From Biscogniauxia marginata (Eukaryota; Ascomycota; Sordariomycetes; Xylariales; Xylariaceae): DNA of 64,000 nt. The stretch's first letter is position 1, and each line of letters begins with the position of its first letter. Under the pieces are notes generated by a model, which saw nothing but the letters and a program-made list of their open reading frames with translations, made no database searches and was not told where the DNA came from. The position numbers and the translations under genes are program-made. Positions 13,864-24,593 of the stretch are shown piece after piece. The DNA lies in NCBI GenBank assembly GCA_022695795.1, contig MU404183.1:35210-99209 (forward strand), read 5' to 3'.

Positions 13864-14618
13864 GTGGGACGACTAGCAAACCAAGAATGGTAGAGAAAAT
13901 TGTTTTATATTGAATAGCACTTAAGTAGCTACATTGAATATCCATCTTAAGCAATCCTTTATCAAGTTCACTTAGACTTTTAATTTTGATTTATTTTAAT
14001 AAATTAAAATAAATTAAAAAATTATAATCTTTAAAAAATTTAAGTTTTAATATAAAAAATTTTGATACTTTTTATATAAACATTTTAAACTATTAAATTA
14101 TTATTATTTTAATTATAATAAATAAAATGTCTTTATAAACCTTTTTAATTTTTAAATATAAACATATTATAAATTATTAAATAAAAACCCCTTTTTAAAA
14201 GTATATATTCCTTTTAAGTGTTAAATTAATATATTTATAATTTTTTAACATTATAAACAAATTAATCAACTGGATAAATATAATATCTAGTACACATGTT
14301 ATTTATAAAGATATTAGAAGTGAAGAACTTTGCGTATCACTTAACATATACCTAATCTCATTTGTCACACAAGGTCAACTGTGGTACCAGTGACATGTAC
14401 CTGACAAGGCCAGTATCATTGGGGTAGAGCGGTTATATGTCACGACAGAGGCGAAATACACCATTGTGTCTATATTCAAAAAATATATAAGTGATGGCTT
14501 TCTAGCACTGCCCAGGCACATACCTCGGGTCCTCAAGCTCTTCTCTCTGTAAACGCAGACGAAGCACAGTAAACCAACTCTCGAGATCATACTGGGATTC
14601 CTGCACTTACCAAAGAAC
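13864..14618. other. Intergenic region with an AT-rich relic (about 13960-14270)
   Basis: After the aminopeptidase stop, a block of about 300 bp is almost pure A/T and resembles RIP-degraded repeat, but I cannot assign it to a family. A minus-strand frame at 14375-14626 has no recognisable features. Confidence 0.5.
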
Positions 14619-14795
14619 ATGGACAAAATGCCTGATGATCAAACTCGCGAGACTTCGCCGTCTCCGGAAGACACGGGCCGCCAATCGGTAGGTAAATCCT
14701 AGAGCGTCAAGAGAGCGAGAAGGCGGACAGCCGACCATTGCCAGCTAATGTTCCTCTTACCCTAGGGTTACGATGCGCCGAAGCCATCTTCTTGA
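14619..14795 (+). CDS. Candidate small spliced ORF (32 aa to a TGA; possible extension to 43 aa)
   Basis: Exon 1 (14619-14687) starts MDKMPDDQTRET. A good fungal intron follows (GTAGGT donor, GCTAATG branch region, CCCTAG acceptor, 14688-14765). Exon 2 reads GYDAPKPSS and then TGA at 14793-14795. In the same frame the sequence continues DACCKGCHIN to a TAG at 14826-14828. The CCxxC after the stop is reminiscent of short cysteine-rich fungal proteins, but I do not recognise a family. It may be a genuine small protein, a gene truncated by a C-to-T change, or chance. The intron is the best evidence. Confidence 0.3.
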
Positions 14796-14828
14796 GATGC
14801 ATGCTGTAAGGGCTGTCATATAAATTAG

Positions 14829-15848
14829 CGGCAGCAAAAGGTTGAGGCGACTATCGTAGGAGCTGAATTTTCCATTTTTCTTTTTGGGAGGGTGTTCGTA
14901 GTTACTTGTCCAGCTGTATCTCGTTGCTCGTTAGTATAAGTAATTCAACTCCCTCGCAATGAAATTTGCCCCGTAGCTGTTGTCGATGGTCCCTCGAGCA
15001 AATGGTAAGAAGGTCGAAACGGTTTAATTGCATGCTAGACCACAATCCCAACTGTCAGCAGCTATTACCCCCCTAGCAGGATTTGCTTCATCTCAGGCAA
15101 TTCGAGACAATTCTACTATAAGAGCGGCCGCTCCAGGGTGTAGGATAGATAATTACCGGCGCTGAGGGCTTCCTCTACCTGCACTGATAGCCATGCGGAA
15201 TGTAAAAGTGGACGTTCTTATTCATTTAGGTAATCAATTGCCGAGCCCTTTTATTATTACCTTTTATCTTTTTTGTTTCGAGTTTGTGTTTACAGGGATC
15301 TTTCAGCCTCCTGCAAGTTACCTACATATGTACATAGTTCGGCTACCTCCAGGTAAAGTACAGGTTCGTACCAGTTGCATGATACAAAGCTGCATGAGTA
15401 CTTTGGTCAGGTAGAACGCGGGGCATGGAGTTACCCCCGATCCATCTTAGTGGGTTAAGTACGGTACAACCTTATGGGAGGTAACTAAGCAACGCCCACC
15501 AACAAGAACGAAGTCCTCTTCCTCTTCGCCCACAGGATGTAGGTAGGTAGGTTCCTAATTCGTTATTACAACAATAATTACCTACCTACCTACCTACTAC
15601 TACTATTATTACCACAACCACCACCATCACCACCGCCGCCACCATCGCCGCCATCATTGTCTTATCATGATCTTGCGCAAGCAACCTTTTTCCATGTAGT
15701 AGCCTTGCCGGCTTGATCGCCGACCGCAGTTTGTTCATGCGGAAAATAAATTCAAAATCCCCAACGTCGATCGCAGATCCCTACCTTATGGCCAAGATGT
15801 AACAGAACTAGCCGGGATTGCCATATTTCGATACAAACTCACGACACA
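14829..15848. other. Intergenic region and promoter of the HbrB-like gene
   Basis: No supportable gene was seen; the frame 15193-15414 is unremarkable. The interval contains GTAGGTAGGTAGG and CCTACCTACCTACC tracts at about 15537-15597. A CAC/CCG-rich trinucleotide microsatellite follows at about 15610-15655, roughly 200 bp upstream of the start codon. Confidence 0.5.
15537..15655. repeat. Microsatellite cluster in the hbrB upstream region
   Basis: Tandem GTAG/CTAC tetranucleotide runs are followed by ACT/ATT and then CAC/CCG trinucleotide runs. The forward GTAGGTAGG and downstream CCTACCTACC tracts can pair as a hairpin. Confidence 0.7.
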
Positions 15849-18578
15849 ATGCAACAACCAAGACCCCAGCACAAGAGGGCCCCGGGGAGCTTCTCTCCAC
15901 TGCCGGGAAGTGTCAACACGTCCAGCACTCCAATCTTAACCCTAGCCTCAATGCCAGCACCAGCACAAGCACAATCATCCGCGCCGGCGCCGGCCCCGTC
16001 GACTTCACGCCCACAAATACGCCGAATAGAATCCTCATCGAGCGATGACACTATATCGATTCCCAAGACGCGAAGCCCACAGTCACCTGTCCGACTCACT
16101 AGCCCGACATTTGCCAGCTTCACATCCCACCCCAATTCGAGCTCTAACAACCTGCATAACTTTTCCCGTCCGAGTCGGTCCAACAACGATCTCCCTGGCG
16201 CCCGGAACGCCTCGCCCTTGACGCTGCCTCCGAACCGTGCCGGACACGTGCGGAAGCATTCCCAGACTCAGGGTCTCTTTGAGCCCACCTTGCCCTCCAC
16301 CAGTCTCTCAAACCTCTCCCAGATTGGCATGGCCCAGCCCGCATCTGCCTCGGCTTCGGTGCTCTCGGCTAGCCAGATAGCCGCCCAGGCCGCCATGCAG
16401 CACCAGCAACACAGTCGTCATCGATCGCAAACTGTCCCCTTTCCCGGCAGCGACGGCCACGATACCGCAAAGCGCCCTGGGCCCAAGCCCGTTGTTGGGC
16501 CTCGTAGCCCGCCCATGCTCAGCCTGACCGAGGCGAGTGGCCCTCGGGATAACGGATTTGGGAACCAGAGCTATCACAATGGCCTGTTGGGGAGCCATGC
16601 CGCTGCCGCTACTGCTGCCGCCAATGTCGTGTTTCCTAGGACCTCGCCCCAGTCCTCCCCTGGCCTGCCAACGCCGGACACGGCCATGCCCGCGCCCCTC
16701 TCCATCCCGGAGAAGCCCCCGAAGACAGAGAAGCCCAAGGTCAAGCTATTCTCGCGGCCCAAGAAGATTGATACGAAGGGCGAGGTCAGGGAACGCCCCC
16801 TTCCAAGCCCAGGCAAGATTGGGTCGGCATTAGCATCCCTGCAACGTGGAAACTTTAGCACGACCAGTCTGGCCGATTCCCAGTCTTTTTATAACCTAGG
16901 GAATTCTTCGTCTGCGACTATTCGACCGACTGACACCCCAGCTGAGAGAGAGGGCAAGGAAAGGGAAAAGGAACGGAAACATCACTTTTTGTCCCGCCAA
17001 AAGCACAAGTTGAGCGCCAAGGACGACTACCATCTTCCCTTATCCTCTGCTGCCAGCAATTCTAGACCTGTCGACCCGAGTGCCCCTTCGAGCTTGTATA
17101 ATTTTAATGTGCCACCGAGTCCGGGCCCGAGCAACAACTTGGGGAAGAGTGTCAGCGGTCTGGACCTGAGGCATGGCGGACGTGCCTTGCGAGAGAAGAG
17201 GAAGGAGGACAAACTGGGGGACATCATGCGTCATGAGAATGATTCAAGCTATGCGCTTGGGGCGGAATGGACCGGACCTGGTAGTCTTGGGTCCGGCACT
17301 CCCACGTACCTATTCGAGCCAGTGGACCCGGGTAAGCATGGCCTGAATAGCATGTCACTCGAAGACGCCTGGCCTTACCTCAGGGCGAGGCTGCTGGTCA
17401 TCTTTGAGGGTGAGGATCTACGGCTACCGGTGGAGGACTTCAACCGAGTCGTAACTATGCACATCCAGTTCTGTGTCCAGCGACGCTCCCCCCACATCAT
17501 TGTCGACGATGTACGTGACTTACTGTCTACTGGATTCGCCTCATTAGACCATTCCCTGCGTAAGACACCAGAGGATAGGCTGATTCCCACGCTGGTCGAG
17601 CTCTGGATATTTACCTTCACTTCCATTCTACCGTACATGCAGGCTGTCTTCCTGCCATTGGACCTCGAACTCTCAGTTCCTGGGTCGTTTTTATCATCTG
17701 ACCAGACACGCGATTACTGGGGCTGTGGGACTATCAACTCTCCCACGTTGACCGCACATCCCAACGGAACAAGTCCTGAAGCATATGCTTCGCCTACTTC
17801 AAAGATTCTCGACGTTCGGCGGCTGGTGCTCATCGCCTACCGAGACGCGATGATACTACCTCGCTACGAGAAACTCAAGACCATATTCTCCCGCCTATCT
17901 CTCGAGCACCTACCTTCTTCTCTCTCCTCTCTCGCCCTATCGTCGCCGCCTCCTCTGAACGACAGCGCCACGTCCCTATCTACCTCGCCGAGCGACGGCT
18001 ATTCAGCTCGCCCCGGGACGGCTATGTCGCTCGATCCTAGCGTCGCCAGCTACAATTCCAACTCAACGACAGTGTTTGGCAACGATTCAAATCCGTCGAG
18101 GAGCCGTGCTATCAGCAATGTGTCGTATGGCAGTGGCGCTTCGGATCCGGCATCTGCCGGTGCTGGAAGTCTGTTGCGACCCTTCACGCCGCAACTAAGG
18201 GACGGGGAGCGCGGGGCTGGGACTGGGAGCGGGAGCGGGAGGGAGATACTAGGCAGTGTGCGGGAGCAGAACGTTGAGGACAGCAAGCAGGTGACCGAGA
18301 TGGTCGGGCGTATGCTGCAGTGCATGAGCGTGCTTGCCAGCGTCGGCACGGGCGTCGACGGGCCGGTCTCAGGCAGTGCGGCGGCCGCTGGCGATGAGTC
18401 AAGCAAGATGGTGTCGGAGTTGGGGAGACTGCTGAAGCTGAACTGGTTGGGCAGAGGTCGGACGGGACGGAACAGGAGGGGTATGGTCGGAGGGAGGGTT
18501 AAGAGGCAGGAAAATAACAATCCAGTTCACGGCATACTGAGGGAAGGGATTCGCGAAGGCGTCAGTGCTGCTGGATGA
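15849..18578 (+). CDS. hbrB: HbrB-domain protein, TORC2 complex subunit (Bit61/HbrB-like), 909 aa
   Basis: The gene is a single uninterrupted frame. The N-terminal half (about 1-490) is low-complexity and rich in Ser, Pro and Ala, with a basic Lys-rich patch near 280-310. The HbrB domain occupies roughly 495-690: it begins SLEDAWPYLRARLL, continues through the helical FNRVVTMHIQFCVQRR and DRLIPTLVELWIFTF segments, and resumes after a short insert at ILDVRRLVLIAYRDAM. In yeasts and Aspergillus this family is a TORC2 subunit (Bit61, HbrB) needed for polarised growth at the plasma membrane. The C-terminal tail is again disordered and Ser/Gly-rich, ending in a basic segment. Start MQQPRPQH is the first ATG of the long frame. 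The role is inferred from the family. Confidence 0.88.
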   Translation: MQQPRPQHKRAPGSFSPLPGSVNTSSTPILTLASMPAPAQAQSSAPAPAPSTSRPQIRRIESSSSDDTISIPKTRSPQSPVRLTSPTFASFTSHPNSSSNNLHNFSRPSRSNNDLPGARNASPLTLPPNRAGHVRKHSQTQGLFEPTLPSTSLSNLSQIGMAQPASASASVLSASQIAAQAAMQHQQHSRHRSQTVPFPGSDGHDTAKRPGPKPVVGPRSPPMLSLTEASGPRDNGFGNQSYHNGLLGSHAAAATAAANVVFPRTSPQSSPGLPTPDTAMPAPLSIPEKPPKTEKPKVKLFSRPKKIDTKGEVRERPLPSPGKIGSALASLQRGNFSTTSLADSQSFYNLGNSSSATIRPTDTPAEREGKEREKERKHHFLSRQKHKLSAKDDYHLPLSSAASNSRPVDPSAPSSLYNFNVPPSPGPSNNLGKSVSGLDLRHGGRALREKRKEDKLGDIMRHENDSSYALGAEWTGPGSLGSGTPTYLFEPVDPGKHGLNSMSLEDAWPYLRARLLVIFEGEDLRLPVEDFNRVVTMHIQFCVQRRSPHIIVDDVRDLLSTGFASLDHSLRKTPEDRLIPTLVELWIFTFTSILPYMQAVFLPLDLELSVPGSFLSSDQTRDYWGCGTINSPTLTAHPNGTSPEAYASPTSKILDVRRLVLIAYRDAMILPRYEKLKTIFSRLSLEHLPSSLSSLALSSPPPLNDSATSLSTSPSDGYSARPGTAMSLDPSVASYNSNSTTVFGNDSNPSRSRAISNVSYGSGASDPASAGAGSLLRPFTPQLRDGERGAGTGSGSGREILGSVREQNVEDSKQVTEMVGRMLQCMSVLASVGTGVDGPVSGSAAAAGDESSKMVSELGRLLKLNWLGRGRTGRNRRGMVGGRVKRQENNNPVHGILREGIREGVSAAG

Positions 18579-20420
18579 TGGGGGTTATGAAGCAATGTGT
18601 GTGCAAAAACGTAGGTATAGAGGTAACCAATGCCCTGATTGTTTTTAGCGTTGGGCTGGATTTGCTCATTTCGGAGAAAGGGAATGGAATGGACCTGGAA
18701 CGGCGAAGAGTCCGGAGGCATGGTGGACGAGGTCACAAATGTCACAAATGTCACAAATTCAGAAATTATAGGTAGTAAACTACCGGTTTGGAGTCTATGG
18801 AAACGAATTTTATTTACTGTTGGCAAAGCGTATGATACGTACGATGCGACTCTATAGACTAGCGGACGGAGAAAGTTCTCTCGAATGTTGGCCGGGCACC
18901 TATAACTGGGTTAGAGTCACTGGTGGTCATACCTATAGGCTACTTGGTCAGTAAGAAGTATACTAAAAGAGTATTGGCCAAGATAAAGACAAAGTTGTAA
19001 AGGTTTTGGTCAGACATCCAAGGTAAGGTCTTGCACCCTCATCTGCTTCGAAGAAAGGCTCTTAGGTGAAGCTCGAGTGGAAACTGCGAATAAGGTGGAA
19101 AATTTCATCATGAAACCAAGTTGTTGTGGTAGCGCAAACGGCAAGGAAGACTCTTTTTCACTAACCTTTCAGACGGTGTAGTCCACAAGGGAATGGGACA
19201 TTGGAGGCTGCTGGTTAGAGGATATGCAGGAAATCGACATCAAGCGGTAGGCATCTGTTGGGCTCGTGGAATGTTAGCAATGAGCTCACAAACAATGCAA
19301 ATGTGAGATGGCCCCAAGTGAAGATGATCCCCCCACGCATGTGATACTGGGTCTAGCCAGAGGTTGGCCGTGTGCCTATTCCGAACCGGGTAGTCGAAGA
19401 AGAGGTACACAACTCGCAACGTGGACTAGAGCAGCAAAACATACGAGATCAGACAAAGTATACTGGCAAGTAACAGGTACCACCACGAAAGTGGTCAAAC
19501 CCGAACAGACAAAATTTCTTCATGGTCGATTCGGCTGGGAAAAGAAGACATGTTGTTTCGATGTCATCATTTCAAGGAGGGAAGAGATTGTGAATGAGGA
19601 AGTGCCATCCCTCCCGCCTGCGGCACACCGTAGATGAATCCATGGATCTACTACAATGTAGACAAGCGGGAAGTAGGGCTGAGAAGAGGCTGCTCCGGAC
19701 TCACCACATTGTTTCTGCTGTAGAAGAACTGGATCTGATCTCAGCCGCTTTGCGACATCTGCCACAGAGACGAAAATTCAATGGACGGGGATGAAACCAA
19801 GCGCCAGACAGTATACTAGTCCTCGCGTTGCGAGTGAGGAAAGAATGTAATTTGGGGTGACGCTCGCTGGACTGTTCATCGTTCGTGTTGAACCCTAACA
19901 AGGAGTGGAGGTTAAGATAGATGTGTAGAAATCAAGGAAGGAAAATTTTTTAAGGAAGAGAGGGAAATGGTATTTGTAGTCGCAAGCGCGCGTGAAGCTA
20001 GTTAATAAAAAAAAATTAAAAAAAAAGAGGAGGAAAAAAAATTCTAGTGGGGACGGAATTACTTAAAATACACTTTGCCTAAGCGGGACCTGACCTTATA
20101 AAGCCTCGAGTTTATAATACCTAAGTTAAAATGAAATTTTCATTTATAATTTAAAGTTATATAATAATAACAATTAAATATAAAATTAATATAAATATAT
20201 AAAATAAAGTTTTATATAAAATTAAATTTTTTAATATAAATAACTTCATTAAAAATTTATTTTTATTTTTATTTTTATTTATTTATTTAAAATAAAAAAT
20301 ATAAAAAATATAAAAAATATAAAAAATATTTATTAATTATAATTATTAATAAAAAGTTTTATATATAATTATAATATAAATATATATAATTATTTATAAA
20401 TGGTACTTACTTAGTATAAT
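18579..20420. other. Intergenic region, including an AT-rich relic at about 20080-20400
   Basis: Short frames on both strands (for example 19308-19637 and 19520-19765) show no family resemblance, signal peptide or splice pattern. The 320-bp block at 20080-20400 is almost pure A/T with ATAAAAAAT tandem runs and resembles RIP-degraded repeat. Confidence 0.5.
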
Positions 20421-21779
20421 TTGGCTTATCTGCCACTGTGTAGGATATTATTGATACTACTTATTAGCATGTTAACTTAGTAGGTACCTTGTCGGCCGCT
20501 TATAGCCCACAGCCCGTAAACTCGCCTATCGCTTGTTCGCCCATCTCTTTCCCTTTTTTAGTCTGTTACCCGCCATCCGCAATAAAACACCACCACCGTT
20601 GCACTGTCTACACGCCTGCATTTACACTCATTCACTGTCTACCTCACATAACCGCACCATACGATATCCTTTTTTTTCTACTCTTTTTTTTTTAACCTTC
20701 GGATGACAACGGGCCTCCCTCTAGCGTGTCAACCCCCCCTACCTTAATTAACTTGCACCTCACCTTCGCCTCTCTCCTTTACCGCTCTCCGGCTACGACT
20801 CCATACGACCTACACAACCTACTCCCGACTCTACAACTTAGTCATCTTAGCACCAACCGGCCTGACTGACCCTTTTTTTCGATTCATTTTTAGTTCTGCC
20901 GCGCGAGAACTACCAACCTACCTAACCTACAATAGACCACGACAACCCGCCCGCACCGGCACGACCAGCATCCAATTTGCCTTATCCGACAAGTGCACCG
21001 TCATTGGTCTGGATGGTCCATTAGCTAATTGAAATTGTATCAAGTCTTGCATGTTATTGTCGTGTGCCCCGTGCGGGTGTATATCGCGCGCGCATTAACC
21101 TAGAGAGGGAGATACGGACCGGCAGAGAAGAAGGCGAGAAACAGGGAAGGCAAGAGAAAGCTTTCCATCGCGTGTCTCTCTCTTCGGTACATTGACGTTC
21201 AATTCGACGCTTTCTTTCGCTCCGCTGCATGTCTCCAACATCCACGTCGAGTATCGTCGCCCAAAGTGGAACCCCGTGACAACAAGACAACCGCCGAGAC
21301 GAAGGAGGAGGACAAGAGGAGGAAGGCCATCTCGTCGTCTCCGATTGATCTTGATCGTTTGTCTCTTCGGATCTCCTGTGCATAGTCGAATCAGCCCGCC
21401 CGGATTACCGCTCCGCGACTGCATACACAGAACACCATTCGTGACACCCTCTCCCATCTCCTACACCACCCCATCCATCGCTCCCTTGCCCCGTATCCCG
21501 CCCCAATCTTCGTCGCATCGCATTGCATCGCATCGCGCGTCGCATCGGGTCGAATCAATCCGTGCAGTATCGCAACCGAGATCGCCTCCTTTCCTCAACA
21601 TATTCCCTCCTTTTCCTGCGCAGAGGAGACAGCGGCATAGATCGCCACCAACCGACCGAATCGGCCGATCGACCGAAATCCCCATCGCATTGGTACGATC
21701 GCCAACCTAGAAAGCGCATGAGATATTGAGGAGGGTCGGGAGTCGATATCCACGCCGTGGATAGTCGACAGTATCGGAC
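20421..21779 (+). promoter_or_regulatory. Long pyrimidine-rich 5' region of ptaB
   Basis: About 1.3 kb of CT-rich sequence precedes the PtaB start codon. It contains upstream open frames, the longest at 21192-21710, which begins at a non-ATG codon and looks non-coding (Arg/Pro/Ser-rich, GCATC repeats at 21507-21550). A long leader with upstream frames is common for fungal developmental regulators. Transcription start and leader extent are inferred. Confidence 0.4.
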
Positions 21780-22703
21780 ATGATGACGAGCATGGCCCCC
21801 AATTTTCACCCTGGCATGCAACAACATCCGGGTGTTCACGCCGCCCATCCCATGGGCGCTCCGGGCATGGCTCACAACCCGAGCCAGCCCGGCGCTCAGC
21901 CAGGCATACCTCCTCAGATGGCTCACATGGCCGTTTCTGGCCCTGGTGGACAGGTCAATCCTGCCGCTATGATGGGCGGTATGCCTCCGGGTGCCGGAGG
22001 ACCTAACGCTCACGCCCTACAGCATCTCAATCCCCAAATGTTCCCACAGGCACAGGCACAGGCACAACAGTTTGCTAGTAAGTCGCTTCTTCCCACTTTT
22101 GTTCCCTTTGTTCCCCCTTTTCAAGTCGGCTAAGGGATAGTAGTGCCGAATCATAATATGCTTCAACTACACCAGCAGAGGCTTCTCCAGCAGAGGCAGG
22201 CCATGATGCACCAGCAGATGTACGGCGGCATGCCCATGCAGGGTTTGAACGCGGCACAATATCAGGCGGCCTTGAGGAATGGCAACATGCAAAGGGTCGG
22301 CATTCCTCAGCACCTTCAACAGGCGCACCTCGCACAGCAAGGACAACACCAGAGTCCCCAGCACGCCCAGGCAAGTACCAGCTTTCGTCTCCGAGCTGTC
22401 ACACTATCATATACGTTTTCAGCTGGCTACCTGGCACATGAACACTGACCATGCCTTTACTAGCTCCTCGCACATCAGCTAGCGATCCAACAGCAGCAGC
22501 AGCAGCAGCAGCAGCACGCCCAACAACAGGTGGCTGGCAACCCGATGCACCAAGGTAACCAGCCCGGTCACCCAGGTCAGATGACGCCGCAACAAATGCA
22601 GCTACAACAAATGTCCATGGCTCAGCAGGTGCCCCAAGCCGCCCAGAACCAACAACCCCAGCCACAACCTCAACCCCCAAACCAACAACAACAACAACAA
22701 CCT

Positions 22704-22745
<42 letters not shown>

Positions 22746-22760
22746 CAACAACAACAACAA

Positions 22761-22804
<44 letters not shown>

Positions 22805-24593
22805 CCAGCAGCAACACCAGCAGCAACAACAGCAACAACAAGGCCAGGTAGGACAGCATCCGCAAGCGAACTCGCAGGGTCCTCAGCGAGCCCCAACACC
22901 TGCTGGTAATCAGCCGAACCAACCACAGAACCAAGGACCGAATCCTGGACAGTCCAATCAGCCACAACAACCGCAGGGACAAAGTCAGCCACAAGGCCAG
23001 CAAAACCAGCCTCAGCAGCCCAACCCGCAATTATTACATGTAACTCAGCAGCAGCAGCTCGCCAGCCTTCAGCAGATGCAGCAGCAGCAGCAGCAGCAAC
23101 AACAACAACAGCAGAAAAATGACGGCATGATGAAGGGTCATTGTTTCTTGAAGCTCATGCAGTTCAGCGAACATCTAAGCGGATACTCGGTGGGTGTACC
23201 TGTATCTATCTACATACCTGTGGTAGATTGCTAACTAATATTGTCTACTTGATAGGGCTCCAAGGCAAAGGACGATCTGGCTTATTGGCAGGCTTTCGTG
23301 TCGCAGTTTTTCTCGCCGAGAGGCGTCTTCCGGCTTTCCGTCTATATCACAAGCTCTGATCCGACAAGCGAAGAACACGGGACGGACAAGCAGTACGAGA
23401 TAACGCAACCGGCGCTAGCAAGATATTTCCATACACATTTCCAGAGTGGGATCAGGCAAATACAGATGACGTTTGAAAAAGGCACGATCGACAAGCCGTT
23501 GCCCAACGGTTGCCATTTCATTGAAAACCCGAAGGCGAGCCTAATATATTGGTTTGATAACTCTCACGTAAGTTCTACCGGCCGATCTGCGAAGTCGGCA
23601 CTTTAGGAAGTATCTAATGCGATGTTAATAGGTTGTTGCGACTGGCAGCCTCCGTGCGCAATTTGACAGCGACCAGAAGTTAGAGCTGTTGGAGTTTATC
23701 ACGGCAGGGCATGAGGAATACCTTTCGAGGAAGATGGTCATTAACGCCACAAAGCCTACGCACAACTGGATCAAAGAGTGGAATAGGTTGAATAACCAAG
23801 ATCCTAAGCTATCCCCGGAGATGAACAAGAAGAGCAAGGCGAAGGCGATGAAGTCCCCGCCAACCCAGCCTCCTGATATCGATCTTCCGCAGTCCTCTGT
23901 GAAAATGAACATGGGGATTACCGAAGACGTGTTCCAATTTCTTGAGGTTTGTCTCCGCTGGAAAGAAAACGAAGTGCTTATCTCGCTAATACTAGCTTTG
24001 TAGATTGTTGAAGTAATGGGCCAAATGAGTGTAAGTTGACGCGTTATTAGCCTTCAAGCCGTGAAAGTGCTCGACTTATTGGTGTCGTGCTGACCTGTGT
24101 CTTCTAGCCACTGTTCAACTTTTACCACTCACATCCTAACCTCTCACCATACACCGCACTTGAACAATATGTCAATGCGAATATCACCAACGCGCCCCAG
24201 CAGCCGGCCGTGAACGGCCACCAACAAAGTAACATGCCTCAGAATCCACGGACACCGAGCTTCGGCCAATTCCCCATGGGTGCCTCGCCTGCTGCAACTC
24301 ACCTCCAGCTCCCCAACTCCCCTCACATGGGTAGTCCTGCCCAGGGCCATATGCAGGCACCGGGCATGCAGCTGCAGCAGAGCCAGCAAGGGACCAGCTC
24401 AAGCGGTCCTAGCGCCAATACGAGTCCAGCAAGTAACAAGCGTCGGAGGCCATCGACGGTTAAGGCAGAGGAGGATAGCGGCGCACCGACGCCGGCGAGT
24501 ATCGGTGGACCCCAGGTTAACGGCGTGGCCATGGGCGGGAAGAAGCCCCCGACCCCTCGGATCCAGAAGCGTCAGAAACCTAACCCGGCATAG
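21780..24593 (+). CDS. ptaB: LIM-domain-binding (LDB1/CLIM-type) adaptor, PtaB-like (7 exons, about 791 aa)
   Basis: Exons are 21780-22077, 22144-22374, 22483-23189, 23256-23567, 23632-23946, 24004-24030 and 24108-24593, all phase-consistent. The second intron can equally be read as GC-AG (22371-22478) with the same product length. The N-terminal 390 residues are Gln/Pro/Met-rich, with a pure polyglutamine tract of about 30 encoded around 22698-22800 and a shorter one near 23080-23112. The LDB1-like region starts around residue 388 (GHCFLKLMQFSEHL) and runs through YWQAFVSQFFSPRGVFR and SLIYWFDNS to about 640, including a 27-nt exon (IVEVMGQMS). The C-terminus is Pro/Gln-rich, with a basic SNKRRRP motif. 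Aspergillus PtaB works with SomA as a nuclear co-regulator downstream of cAMP/PKA in adhesion and development. The role here is by family inference. Confidence 0.85.
22480..23115 (+). repeat. CAG/CAA trinucleotide repeats encoding polyglutamine in ptaB
   Basis: CAG runs occur at about 22491-22515, a mixed CAA/CAG tract at about 22685-22840, and another at about 23045-23112. They are in frame and code for Gln. Antisense frames through them read as poly-Leu or poly-Ala/Val and are not genes. Confidence 0.9.

Noticed and set aside
16144..18520. Several minus-strand frames of 60-156 aa across the hbrB coding region
   Set aside because: They are antisense shadows of a GC-rich coding sequence; the plus frame has the recognised domain.
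21192..21710. 172-aa plus-strand frame upstream of ptaB
   Set aside because: It starts at a non-ATG codon, has a composition typical of CT-rich leader and shows no family features.
22399..23030. Long minus-strand frames (poly-Ala/Val and poly-Leu) opposite ptaB
   Set aside because: They are antisense readings of CAG/CAA repeats. The plus strand encodes a recognised protein.
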